Assembly (NCBI GenBank): GCA_044233745.1
Contig: JBIIJN010000026.1
Span: forward strand, 1 to 29,333
Length of the DNA: 29,333 nt
From: UBA6165 sp044233745
GTDB taxonomy: Bacteria > Bacteroidota > Bacteroidia > Flavobacteriales_D > Crocinitomicaceae
Direction of reading: 5' to 3'
Position 1 is the stretch's first letter; every line of letters starts with the position of its first letter. Below, piece after piece: positions 14,081-21,566 of this stretch. A program made the position numbers and the translations under genes. The notes under the pieces were generated by a model. The model was not told the origin of the DNA, ran no database searches, and saw nothing but the letters and a program-made list of their open reading frames with translations.

Positions 14081-15559
14081 CTACCAACTCACTTTTCTAT
14101 TATCGCGAACCACATAGGCTCTTTTCACATCGCCAAGCCATTCAACATCAGCATTTGCTGGAACCTCTATACGCACCACAACTTTCTGACGGCGCAAACA
14201 ATCTTTTTTAGGATATTCAAAAATCGGATCGATTTGTACGAGATTTGAATCAACCTTTATTTCATGAACGATATTGTCAATGCGGCGGTAAGCTTTCTTT
14301 TTCGTAATTCCTGATGCATACTTTTTAGTAACAACATGAAACAAACTATCATCAGAAGTGGTGAGTTCGATACTTACAAAAGAATTGCGCACCGTTGTTC
14401 CATCATGGCTTAAATGCTCCAAATAATCATCACTATCGGGGTAGTCTGCGCTATTCGGCAAATGCAATTGAAGCGTAGATCCTTGAATGCTTTCCACTTG
14501 GGATTCAACATATTCGTAATTGGTAAAATCACGTCCGATTTGCACCGAAACAATGCTGAAAAACACCACGCCAACAATCCAAAACGACAGCGCACCCAAA
14601 AACACCTTGCCCATGATACGCTGTTTAACATCGAGAAGTAAAACAATTCCAAAAATCCCAAAAAATATCAAGGGCATCAATACAACGAGCAACAAACCCG
14701 ACCAGCCCATGAAACTCTGTGTGGGCGTGCTAAAAATAATGGATGACATATGATAGAGCGATACAAAATTTTCGCCATCATCATCTACGAAGAATCCATT
14801 ACTGGTGAGACTCAATACCAAGAAAAGTGTGATGCCCATAAAAGCGCCAATGGCTAAAAATCCGCCAAATATTTTGGAAAATGCGCTTCCTACTTTTTTG
14901 CCTGATTCTTTCAGCTTTTTGATATGTGCTTTTGCTTCAGTGCCATGGGCATATTGTTCCACGCGCTCCACAGCATCTTTTACTTCTTGAGAAATGGTAT
15001 CCAGATTTATGGCCTCTCCACGCATGCGCAAACGGTCGGTGGTCGATTTGGCCTCAGGAGCCGCAATCCACAAAACAATGTAAATGATGAATCCAAAACC
15101 TGTCACAAACAAGGCGATGAGAAAAATGATTCGAACAAAAACTACATCCCAACCCAAATAGGCTGCAACCCCAGAACAAACACCTGCGATTACACCATTT
15201 TCTGTGTCGCGCATCAATGTTTTCTCAGTTTTTTGCTGATTATAATAAGCTTTGTTTGCGTCATTTTTTGCGTTGGCACTATTTTCATTTGCTTCATCCA
15301 AAACATAATCTTTGGGTTCACCCATGGCTTTGATAACAAAATCGACATCTTTCTCCAGCACAACTTCTTGTCGCGAAGACAGACGCTCGGTAAAAATTTC
15401 CGCTACCCGGCCTTCAATGTCAGCGTAAACTTCTTCTCCACCCTCTTCATTGGTGAGCGTTTTCTTTACTGCTTTCAAATAAGCACTTAGTCTTTCATAT
15501 GCCTGCTCTTCTACATTGAATACCAAGCCTGCAATATTGCATGTGATTGTCTTGTTCAT
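14081..15559 (-). CDS. PspC domain-containing membrane protein
   Basis: An inner-membrane protein of 492 residues. An N-terminal soluble domain (about 1-90, starting MNKTITCNIAGLVFNVEE) is the type seen in Bacteroidota PspC proteins. It is followed by a PspC domain (about 112-172, TENGVIAGVCSGVAAYLGWDVVFVRIIFLIA, then a membrane helix and LWIAAPEA). Three further membrane segments (about 225-250, 285-312 and 320-342) precede a ~150-residue C-terminal soluble domain. PspC proteins take part in envelope-stress responses in other bacteria; no PspA or PspB is present here. It follows a PadR regulator by 4 bp, forming a two-gene operon. PadR-PspC pairs are common in this phylum, so the regulator probably controls this gene. 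Confidence 0.9.
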   Translation of the reverse strand: MNKTITCNIAGLVFNVEEQAYERLSAYLKAVKKTLTNEEGGEEVYADIEGRVAEIFTERLSSRQEVVLEKDVDFVIKAMGEPKDYVLDEANENSANAKNDANKAYYNQQKTEKTLMRDTENGVIAGVCSGVAAYLGWDVVFVRIIFLIALFVTGFGFIIYIVLWIAAPEAKSTTDRLRMRGEAINLDTISQEVKDAVERVEQYAHGTEAKAHIKKLKESGKKVGSAFSKIFGGFLAIGAFMGITLFLVLSLTSNGFFVDDDGENFVSLYHMSSIIFSTPTQSFMGWSGLLLVVLMPLIFFGIFGIVLLLDVKQRIMGKVFLGALSFWIVGVVFFSIVSVQIGRDFTNYEYVESQVESIQGSTLQLHLPNSADYPDSDDYLEHLSHDGTTVRNSFVSIELTTSDDSLFHVVTKKYASGITKKKAYRRIDNIVHEIKVDSNLVQIDPIFEYPKKDCLRRQKVVVRIEVPANADVEWLGDVKRAYVVRDNRKVSW

Positions 15560-15563
15560 ATCT

Positions 15564-15887
15564 TTATTTTAATAGGTTGTTTACAGATTCGGCCAAAATT
15601 GACCAAGATAATTTAAGCTCTGTGAGCACGTCTTTTCCTTTTTCACTAATGGAATAATATTTTCTCGGAGGTCCACTGCTCGACTCTTCCCAGCGATAAT
15701 CTAAAAGTTCGTCATTTTTCAATCGTGTTAGCAAAGGATAAAGCGTGCCCTCTACAACAATGAGCTCTGTATCTTTCAATGCCTCCAAAATTTCTGATGG
15801 ATAACGTTCTCTTTCTTTTAGAATCGCCAAAATACAAAGCTCCAGAATTCCTTTGCGCATTTGTGCTTTTGTGTTTTCTATATTCAT
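15564..15887 (-). CDS. PadR family transcriptional regulator
   Basis: A small winged-helix repressor of 107 residues: MRKGILELCILAILKE, then YPSEILEALKDTELIVVEGTLYPLLTRLKNDELLDYRWEES, and GPPRKYYSISEKGKDVL. These are the standard PadR features (recognition helix 'EGTLYPLLTRL', wing 'GPPRKYY'). The frame extends to a TTG at 15908, but the ATG at 15887 (MNIENTKAQ) is the better start. It is the first gene of the operon with the PspC protein. A perfect -7 box (15906-15913) and overlapping inverted repeats (15924-15950) lie directly upstream, which suits autoregulation, as known for many PadR proteins. The effector ligand is unknown. Confidence 0.92.
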   Translation of the reverse strand: MNIENTKAQMRKGILELCILAILKERERYPSEILEALKDTELIVVEGTLYPLLTRLKNDELLDYRWEESSSGPPRKYYSISEKGKDVLTELKLSWSILAESVNNLLK

Positions 15888-15905
15888 AATTGCTATTTGA
15901 TTTGG

Positions 15906-15950
15906 CAAAGATATATCTTTTAAATAGTATTATGCAATACAAAGTACTAT
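15906..15950 (-). promoter_or_regulatory. padR-pspC promoter with candidate operator
   Basis: On the minus strand, TATCTTTG (15906-15913) is a perfect -7 box 18 bases before the ATG. Upstream on the same strand lie nested inverted repeats: ATAGTA (15924-15929) with TACTAT (15945-15950), and GTATT/AATAC around GCAT between them. Position over the promoter suggests a PadR operator (inference). Confidence 0.5.
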
Positions 15951-16021
15951 AATTTTTTAAATATTTTTCCGAATCGTAATCAAATATTTATTAATCAATT
16001 ACTTATGATAAATTTAAAAAA

Positions 16022-16052
16022 CAAAAAAAGCCCTGAGAAATTCCCAGAGCTT
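16022..16052 (-). terminator. Rho-independent terminator after the YceI-like gene
   Basis: Read on the minus strand, an 8-bp stem (16043-16050 with 16030-16037, two G-T pairs) and a 5-nt loop are followed by seven T. It lies 24 bp after the stop of the gene ending at 16076. Confidence 0.75.
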
Positions 16053-16075
16053 ACAGAAAAATTGTAAAATTCAGT

Positions 16076-16699
16076 TTAGCAGTCCTCGTTTACTGCGCAT
16101 TGAAAGCGAATTTCTACTTCATCCCAAAGTTTAGAAATGCCATCTGCTCCAATGTGTAGGTCGTAGCAAAGTTTGTTCAAAGCAGCAACTGCGCCACCCG
16201 CGCCGAAAACATTCAAATCAAGTTTTGCTGAAAAAGAAAATATTCCGTTTTCATAGGTTTTCTTTCCCATAACATCCTTAGTGATGCCGTTCATCGAAAG
16301 CGATAACACCACGTCATCTCCATCTACCGACACAACATATCCTTTCAAAACTGGGGTTTCTTTTAAAGCGCCAAAAAAGGTTTTCTTAATTTTTTCATCA
16401 CGCTCTGGATTATTGGAATTCAAAGAAGCCACGGGAATCTCGAAGCTCAAACCATTAATTAATTTATCCAAATCATTTAACGTGGTGAGTCCTGTAATTT
16501 TCACTTCATCGAAAGTACCTTCTACAGGCGTTTTCTCAGTAAATTTATAAGCCACCCAATTCACTTTAATAGATCCTTCGTTAATGGTATAATAACATTC
16601 TTCGATTTTGGTTTCTTCTATTGCTTCATCTGTGTTATTCGATGAACAAGAGAACAAGAAAAGCGAAAAGGACAAGAGTAAAAAAATAGAATTTTTCAT
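16076..16699 (-). CDS. YceI-like lipoprotein
   Basis: A predicted lipoprotein of 207 residues. A signal peptide ends in a lipobox (LFLFSC, Cys at residue 18), so it is anchored in the periplasmic or outer membrane. The rest has the beta-rich pattern of the YceI/isoprenoid-binding fold: IKVNWVAYKFTEKTPVEGTFDEVKI, LSFEIPVASLNSNNPERDEKIKKTFF and VVLSLSMNGITKDVMGKKTYENG. YceI proteins bind long-chain isoprenoid or lipid molecules; the ligand here is unknown. The conserved match is moderate rather than strong. It is downstream of the bactofilin gene with a ~90-bp gap, probably its own transcription unit, and it is followed by a good terminator. Two cysteines occur in the mature part near the end (QCAVNEDC), possibly forming a disulphide. 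Confidence 0.75.
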   Translation of the reverse strand: MKNSIFLLLSFSLFLFSCSSNNTDEAIEETKIEECYYTINEGSIKVNWVAYKFTEKTPVEGTFDEVKITGLTTLNDLDKLINGLSFEIPVASLNSNNPERDEKIKKTFFGALKETPVLKGYVVSVDGDDVVLSLSMNGITKDVMGKKTYENGIFSFSAKLDLNVFGAGGAVAALNKLCYDLHIGADGISKLWDEVEIRFQCAVNEDC

Positions 16700-16792
16700 T
16701 TTGATCGTTTATTGAATAACAAATTATAACACGCTATGTTTAGCAAATACGCGAAAGTACTTTACTGTAGTCATTTTGACTTGGTATATGCC

Positions 16793-17224
16793 TTAATACA
16801 CCACCCCTTCAACTTCTGAAGCATCAATTTTTGCCGTATTAATCGAGGATGAATTGGCCAAGGCATTGCTCATTTTGCAAACGCCATCAAATATAGCTCC
16901 TTCTTCAATCACGATAGATTGCGTGATGATATTGCCTTGAATACGCGCTGTACTTTTCAAAACCAAGCGCTCTTGAATTTGCAATTCGCCTTCAACAAAA
17001 CCCTCGATTTCGGCACTTTGACTAATCACATTGCCAACAATTTTCCCCGATTCACCGAGCACCAATTTGGCCGCGCAAGAGATATTACCATTTACAACAC
17101 CGTCAATGCGAATGCTGGTTACAATAGACATATCACCTCGAATTTCTGCGCCATCTACAATGCGGTTGAGCTTGTCTGGCCCATCGGTGATTAGTTTTTC
17201 CTTTTGTGTTTTAAATACTGCCAT
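16793..17224 (-). CDS. Bactofilin (polymer-forming cytoskeletal protein)
   Basis: A small cytoplasmic protein of 143 residues consisting of a short basic N-terminal tail and a bactofilin right-handed beta-helix core. The core repeats a short hydrophobic period: IVDGAEIRGDMSIVTSIRIDGVVNGNIS, KLVLGESGKIVGNV, AEIEGFVEGELQIQERLVLKSTARIQGNI and IVIEEGAIFDGVCKM. Bactofilins self-assemble into filaments and position envelope or motility machinery. It starts 2 bp after the stop of the SprE/PorW-like gene, so the two are almost certainly one operon. This is the most informative context in the window for its job: it may help to place or scaffold T9SS/gliding components (inference). Family identification is firm. 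Confidence 0.92.
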   Translation of the reverse strand: MAVFKTQKEKLITDGPDKLNRIVDGAEIRGDMSIVTSIRIDGVVNGNISCAAKLVLGESGKIVGNVISQSAEIEGFVEGELQIQERLVLKSTARIQGNIITQSIVIEEGAIFDGVCKMSNALANSSSINTAKIDASEVEGVVY

Positions 17225-17226
17225 AA

Positions 17227-19914
17227 TTAATAAAAATCTGCGTAAAATTTTAAATACCCACTCAAATTACCCCCACCGAGCAATTTAACAAAATTCTTAT
17301 CTGTGATGATGAAAAATGTATGTGATTGCAAATGATTCACTGTTCTTTTGGCTTGTCTGAAGGCCTTCAAATACTTTTTAGCGTCATTTTCATTTTTAAA
17401 GGTAATCACGCGCACAATGTCTGTTTCTGTTCCGATTATAGTAGCATCGGTTTTCAACTTATCATTACCAAAAAACTCGCTATTGAAATTGGACAAATCT
17501 TTTTTAAGCTCGCCCACTTTTTCATCTTTGTTCGCAACAATAACGAAGAACATTTTATCAGAGGTGTACTCAAATTCTGTGGAATTATCTTCAAAACTAA
17601 CCTCATCCCATTTGGAAAAACCATTCTTGATGATGTTGATCATGGTTTCGGCTCTTTTGGCTTCTTTGGAGCCAGGATAAGCTTCAATCACATCTTCAAA
17701 GAAAGGAATCGAGCCATTTTTATCTTCTATCAAAGCGGCTTCAGAAAGAGCGTAAAGCAACATGTAGCCTGATCGGTAGGCATTTTCTGGATCATTTTGC
17801 ACTATGGAACGTGTTCGGCTGCGCACAGCAGAATATTGACCATTTCTGAAGCGCTCAATTTGTTTTTCAAAATCTTCCAAATCCAAACGTTCGCGTTCTT
17901 TTTTCTTCACAAAGAAATTGGGGTCGCGGATATAGTTGGCGTAATCCGAATTGGGATATTTACTTGTGATGTAATCCGCGTAAAACGCTCTTTTTCCTCC
18001 ATCCACGCCGTCGTATAATCGGTACAATTCAAAAGCTGATAGTAAGATATGTTTGTCCTCAATTTTATAGGTCATCACCTTTTCAAACTGCTGAATAGCC
18101 AAATCTCGTTCCAACAACTCTTCATTGTATATTCTTCCCGAGCGGTACAATGCTTCGAGTAATTTTTGATGTGCCAATTCAATTTCTTCTTCGGTTTGCG
18201 GAACATTGCCAAGCAAAGCATCCATTGAGTATTTATCCGTAGGTTTTTCTGGTTCGGTTGCCAGCAAACTGTCTAATTCTGGATCGTCGAAAACCTCCAT
18301 ATTTGAGGTGCTTGGCATTTTATTCGAACGGCGCCAGTCATCCTCCAATTCTCGTTGTCCCCAAATGCGTTTGAAATCTTCGAATCCATCTGTCTTGGTC
18401 CGTGGATTATAGAAATACCAACGATTACCGCCGCCGCCTTGGGCACCTTGGGCACTTTGCTGCATGGCTTCAAGTTCTTGGGCTTTGGCACGTTCACGTT
18501 CCAAACGTTCTTTCTCGTCTTTTTCCAATTGCTTTTTAACATTCTCCAAATACGATTCTTGCTCAGCGGGCGACATGGCTGCGATTCTCAACAAACTATC
18601 TTGCAATTCAGCCATCTCTATGGCATCAACCAAATCGCGTAGCTTATTGGCCTTGCGCACTACAGCGTCTCTGTTTTTGTAATTCTGAGGAGCTACTCGA
18701 GCACAGCTATCGTAGTACTTTTGCGCTTTAACATAATCTCTTTGAGTCATTTTCATATCGGCCATTCGTTCATACGACTGACCTTTTTGCTTTGGATTTT
18801 TAATGGAATAATAAACAGATTTAGAATAATAATCCATGGCCATTACAAAGTCATTATCATTCTGTGAAATGTTGCCCAGCGCATAATAAATTTGGTCGCG
18901 GTACTCCATGTTTTTGGCATCATTCGCCATTTTAATCAAATCTGCAACCAAACGCTCTTTGTCAGCGCCCGTTGATGCAATAGCTCTTTGCAAACGCGCT
19001 GTAAAATGCAAAACAAAAGGTGCTTTCTTTTTTAAGGTCGATGAATAATTGGAAACTCCTAAAGGGTTTTGTCCATTCTTCACGGCCAGTTGCGCTAAGA
19101 TAAAATGCATGCGTGCTGCTTCTTCAGGCTTTTTGATATTGGCTACAACAATTTCCATAAAACGTTGTGCATCCTCATATTTCTTTCTGATAATCGCCAA
19201 GTCAGCTTTTACCTTATAATATTCGTAAACAAAATCTTCTGGAGGAACAGCAGCAGGCTTCTCTTTGGTTTTTTTGGATTTTTTCTTTTTCTTCGATTTT
19301 TTATCCTTTTTTTCTGCCTTTTTCTCTTCAATGTTTTTTTGATAATTTTCTGCATCGCGCTCTAATTCTCGCAAGATGGCGTCTGCTTTCACAAAATCCA
19401 TTTCTTTGATAAAACACTTGGCTTTCCACAAACGCGCGGTGTATTTGGCTGGCTTTTCATTGAAGAATTTTTCGACATAGCTAAACGATTCCAATGCCCC
19501 TGGATAATCGGCTTTATAATATTTGGCATACCCCGTGGTCAACCAAGCTTGATCTATCCATTTGTTGAATTCCTCCTTTTTCACAGTGCGATTGAAAGCT
19601 GGCATGCTATGTTTGGCGATCACCTTCATGCATTTTGCCACAGCGGTATCCATAATCGGAATCATCGCCACCTGATTTTCCTCTGTTGGAAGAGGCTCTA
19701 TCGGCAAAATTTCGTCATAATCGTCTATGTGAATCAGTCGATAAGCACGCATCGAGTTCTTAATCAACTCATTGGCATTATACAAGCCATTGTATTTGGT
19801 GGTCGTTTGATGATACACGCGGTTCATGGCGGCATTTTTTTCGGTGGTACAAGATTGAACCAACACCACGGTAACCCAAGCAAAAACAAACGAAATTCTC
19901 AATATTCTCTTCAT
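17227..19914 (-). CDS. sprE: SprE/PorW-like T9SS lipoprotein with TPR repeats
   Basis: A large predicted lipoprotein of 895 residues. The signal peptide ends in a lipobox (VLVQSC, Cys near residue 22). After the Cys comes NAAMNRVYHQTTTKYNGLYNANELIKNS, which fits the SprE/PorW N-terminus, and then multiple TPR-like helical pairs. Other visible features are a very Lys-rich stretch (about residues 195-225), a charged coiled coil (about 440-485) and a C-terminal globular part with SPOR-like or ferredoxin-like spacing (MFFVIVANKDEKVGELKKDLSNFN and later VNHLQSHTFFIITDKNF). SprE is needed for gliding and T9SS function in Flavobacterium, and PorW for T9SS in Porphyromonas. The start is ATG 19914: the frame runs to 19953 but the longer form spoils the signal peptide. 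A -7 box lies at 19951-19958. It is the first gene of an operon with a bactofilin. Confidence 0.78.
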   Translation of the reverse strand: MKRILRISFVFAWVTVVLVQSCTTEKNAAMNRVYHQTTTKYNGLYNANELIKNSMRAYRLIHIDDYDEILPIEPLPTEENQVAMIPIMDTAVAKCMKVIAKHSMPAFNRTVKKEEFNKWIDQAWLTTGYAKYYKADYPGALESFSYVEKFFNEKPAKYTARLWKAKCFIKEMDFVKADAILRELERDAENYQKNIEEKKAEKKDKKSKKKKKSKKTKEKPAAVPPEDFVYEYYKVKADLAIIRKKYEDAQRFMEIVVANIKKPEEAARMHFILAQLAVKNGQNPLGVSNYSSTLKKKAPFVLHFTARLQRAIASTGADKERLVADLIKMANDAKNMEYRDQIYYALGNISQNDNDFVMAMDYYSKSVYYSIKNPKQKGQSYERMADMKMTQRDYVKAQKYYDSCARVAPQNYKNRDAVVRKANKLRDLVDAIEMAELQDSLLRIAAMSPAEQESYLENVKKQLEKDEKERLERERAKAQELEAMQQSAQGAQGGGGNRWYFYNPRTKTDGFEDFKRIWGQRELEDDWRRSNKMPSTSNMEVFDDPELDSLLATEPEKPTDKYSMDALLGNVPQTEEEIELAHQKLLEALYRSGRIYNEELLERDLAIQQFEKVMTYKIEDKHILLSAFELYRLYDGVDGGKRAFYADYITSKYPNSDYANYIRDPNFFVKKKERERLDLEDFEKQIERFRNGQYSAVRSRTRSIVQNDPENAYRSGYMLLYALSEAALIEDKNGSIPFFEDVIEAYPGSKEAKRAETMINIIKNGFSKWDEVSFEDNSTEFEYTSDKMFFVIVANKDEKVGELKKDLSNFNSEFFGNDKLKTDATIIGTETDIVRVITFKNENDAKKYLKAFRQAKRTVNHLQSHTFFIITDKNFVKLLGGGNLSGYLKFYADFY

Positions 19915-19950
19915 AGATATACAATCAACGTACTCAAAACGTATGCAGGG

Positions 19951-19958
19951 CAAAATTA
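19951..19958 (-). promoter_or_regulatory. -7 box TAATTTTG for the sprE-bactofilin operon
   Basis: Perfect TAnnTTTG on the minus strand, 36 bases before the ATG at 19914. It overlaps the longer open frame, which supports the shorter start. No clear -33 element. Confidence 0.45.
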
Positions 19959-20007
19959 GTATTTTTTATCTAAGAAAATTAAGCATTTTCTCGGAGTACA
20001 GATTATG

Positions 20008-20029
20008 ACGAACAAGTGGTTCGTTTTTT
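20008..20029 (+). terminator. Terminator-like hairpin in a divergent region
   Basis: ACGAAC-AAGTG-GTTCGT (20008-20024), a perfect 6-bp stem with a 5-nt loop, is followed by six T. No rightward gene precedes it: sprE points left and the stress-protein gene starts further right at 20150. It could end a short unannotated RNA or be an accident. Confidence 0.35.
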
Positions 20030-20149
20030 ACGCGTAAATCAACATTACCTGACAAAAGTCATACGATTTAATTGAATTCATGCAAAATACTCATTTTTTT
20101 GGTTCGTACATTGACGCAACTTTGCACGGTAATTATTAAGCACCACAAA

Positions 20150-20980
20150 ATGAACAGAATTCTTGTACCAACAGATTTTTCAAATTTTGCATTTGAAGCC
20201 TCCAAAACTGCGGCTGAAATTGCAAGAAAAAACAACGCAGAACTTGTGTTCCTTCATGTAGTGGCACTGCCCTCTTATGAAACCGGCGTGCTGCCTTACC
20301 AAGATGCGCAAAACATCGCTGAGAATTTATTTATCCTAAAATTGGTAAGAAAAAACTTTGAAAAACTCTTTGCTTCCAATTTTTTGAAGGGATTAAAAGT
20401 GGTTGAAGCCATTAGCTACAGTGCCGTTTACGATTCAATTACAGAAAACACCGACAAGCATGGTATCGATTTGATTGTGATGGGTACGCATGGCACATCT
20501 GGATACATCAATGATTATTTCATAGGCAGCAACACCGACAAGGTGATTCGCAAGTCCTCTGTGCCTGTGATGGCTGTGAAAACATTTCAAGGAGGCTCAT
20601 TCAATAAAATTCTTTTCGCGGGCGATTTTTCAGATTCCTTGGAACACAATTTCGATGCAATAAAATCATTTGCTGCGTCCTACCAAGCCGAATTGCTGCT
20701 GTTGCATGTGGTTACGAAGGGCGATTTTTACTACACAGCTCCCATGATGCATCGCATTGATGACTTTGCAAAGAAAAACGATTTAAAAAACTACAGTTGT
20801 CACGTTTTTAACGCAGAGTCTGTTCAACAAGGCATCAATGAATTTGCGCACATGCACCAGGTGGATTTAATTGCCACAATTACCTCTGGCAGAAGCGGAT
20901 TATCGCGCCTACTCAATGGCTCGGTGACGCAAGATGTTGTGCACAATGTAGATTTGCCTGTTTTCACAGTTAAAGGATAG
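20150..20980 (+). CDS. Tandem universal stress protein (UspA family)
   Basis: A cytoplasmic protein of 276 residues with two universal stress protein domains (about 1-145 and 150-276), the tandem form common in Bacteroidota. Domain 1 begins MNRILVPTDFSNFAFEASKTA and has the ATP-loop region MGTHGTSGYINDYFIGSNTDKVI. The usual spacing is G-x2-G-x9-G(S/T); here I count ten residues between the second and third glycines, one more than usual. Domain 2 begins FNKILFAGDFSDSLEHN and ends with a degenerate loop (TSGRSGLSRLLNGSVTQDVV). The frame is open from 20072, but the ATG at 20150 starts exactly at the conserved domain edge. A near-consensus -7 element (CAACTTTG, 20117-20124) precedes it, and a terminator follows its stop. 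Confidence 0.92.
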   Translation: MNRILVPTDFSNFAFEASKTAAEIARKNNAELVFLHVVALPSYETGVLPYQDAQNIAENLFILKLVRKNFEKLFASNFLKGLKVVEAISYSAVYDSITENTDKHGIDLIVMGTHGTSGYINDYFIGSNTDKVIRKSSVPVMAVKTFQGGSFNKILFAGDFSDSLEHNFDAIKSFAASYQAELLLLHVVTKGDFYYTAPMMHRIDDFAKKNDLKNYSCHVFNAESVQQGINEFAHMHQVDLIATITSGRSGLSRLLNGSVTQDVVHNVDLPVFTVKG

Positions 20981-21000
20981 TTTTTTTTCATAGTAACGTG

Positions 21001-21030
21001 AAAGAAGTCGGCTGAGAGGTCGGCTTTTTT
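21001..21030 (+). terminator. Terminator of the universal stress protein gene
   Basis: AAGTCGGC (21005-21012) pairs with GTCGGCTT (21019-21026) through 8 pairs, two of them G-T; loop TGAGAG. The flanking A and T runs extend the stem, and six T follow. It sits 25 nt after the stop codon. Confidence 0.7.
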
Positions 21031-21119
21031 GTTTGTTATAACGGGAAGCTTTAGGCTTGTTAGACAGCGGAATTTAGGAATTTCGTTTGTATATATTGCT
21101 ATGTGAAACATCTTGATGT

Positions 21120-21164
21120 CTATGTCCCTATGCGGTTCTTTTTTTCAACCACATAGGGACATAG
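21120..21164. repeat. Hairpin of repeat copy 1 (18-bp arms)
   Basis: CTATGTCCCTATGCGGTT (21120-21137) faces AACCACATAGGGACATAG (21147-21164). The arms pair at 17 of 18 positions; the only difference is a C opposite A (GCGG vs CCAC). The loop is 9 nt, mostly T. Confidence 0.7.
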
Positions 21165-21273
21165 CTCATGGCATGGTAAAATCATAACATAGATGCCTAG
21201 GCATTGAACATAGCGAATACGCAAAACACTATGTGAAACATCTTGATGTCTATATCTCCTTAACCATACAAAC

Positions 21274-21318
21274 CTATGTCCCTATGTGGTTCGTTTTTTA
21301 AACCACATAGGGACATAG
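21274..21318. repeat. Hairpin of repeat copy 2 (perfect 18-bp arms)
   Basis: CTATGTCCCTATGTGGTT (21274-21291) and AACCACATAGGGACATAG (21301-21318) are exact reverse complements with a 9-nt loop (CGTTTTTTA). It is flanked by a further inverted pair, CCTTAAC (21258-21264) and GTTAAGG (21331-21337), that is absent from copy 1. Confidence 0.75.
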
Positions 21319-21566
21319 CGAACATAGCAAGTTAAGGCATGGTAAAGTCATAGCATAGATGCCTAGGCATTGAACATAGGGTATGAGCAAAACGTTATTT
21401 CTTAACAATATTAACTCCCATTACCGAGGACAAGTTGTGGATGTTTTTTGTTTTCCTGGCTTCTGGGACACCCAAAACTATCTAAAATAAATCGCAAAAG
21501 TCTTGTTGTCAAATATTTGAAGATATAGATTTTTCAAACTGCGGAAGTCAGGAAAACATCAAAAAA

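Larger units (their letters stand above)
21099..21393. repeat. Two tandem copies of a non-coding hairpin element
   Basis: Copy 1 is 21099-21228 and copy 2 is 21229-21393; both begin CTATGTGAAACATCTTGATG and end near CAAAAC. Copy 2 carries ~22 extra bases (CTCCTTAACCATACAAAC region) and ~12 more between hairpin and palindrome (GAACATAGCAAGTTAAGG region). Each copy has a large hairpin, the sequence GGCATGGTAAA.TCATA.CATAG, and a 12-bp palindrome ATGCCTAGGCAT (21193-21204 and 21359-21370). The short word CATAG/CTATG recurs throughout. No open reading frame. It resembles dispersed CTATGTGG-type palindromic repeats I recall from Flavobacteriales genomes, but its identity is not established. Confidence 0.75.
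20981..21566. other. Gene-free convergent intergenic region (586 bp)
   Basis: It lies between the stress-protein gene (rightward) and the QueA-type gene (leftward). It contains a terminator (21001-21030) and the two-copy tandem hairpin element (21099-21393). Near the right end there is an imperfect inverted repeat with 14-nt arms (21450-21463 with 21544-21557, one mismatch). I see no coding frame. Confidence 0.6.

Noticed and set aside
14924..15490. Open frame of 188 codons on the plus strand
   Set aside because: It lies antisense within the PspC gene, which has strong domain evidence; the antisense product shows no recognisable features.
17326..17772. Open frame of 148 codons antisense to the SprE-like gene
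   Set aside because: A shadow of a well-supported coding region, with no promoter or domain.
21099..21393. Considered as a CRISPR array
   Set aside because: There are only two units of over 130 bp, each with internal palindromes, no short regular repeat-spacer pattern and no cas genes nearby.
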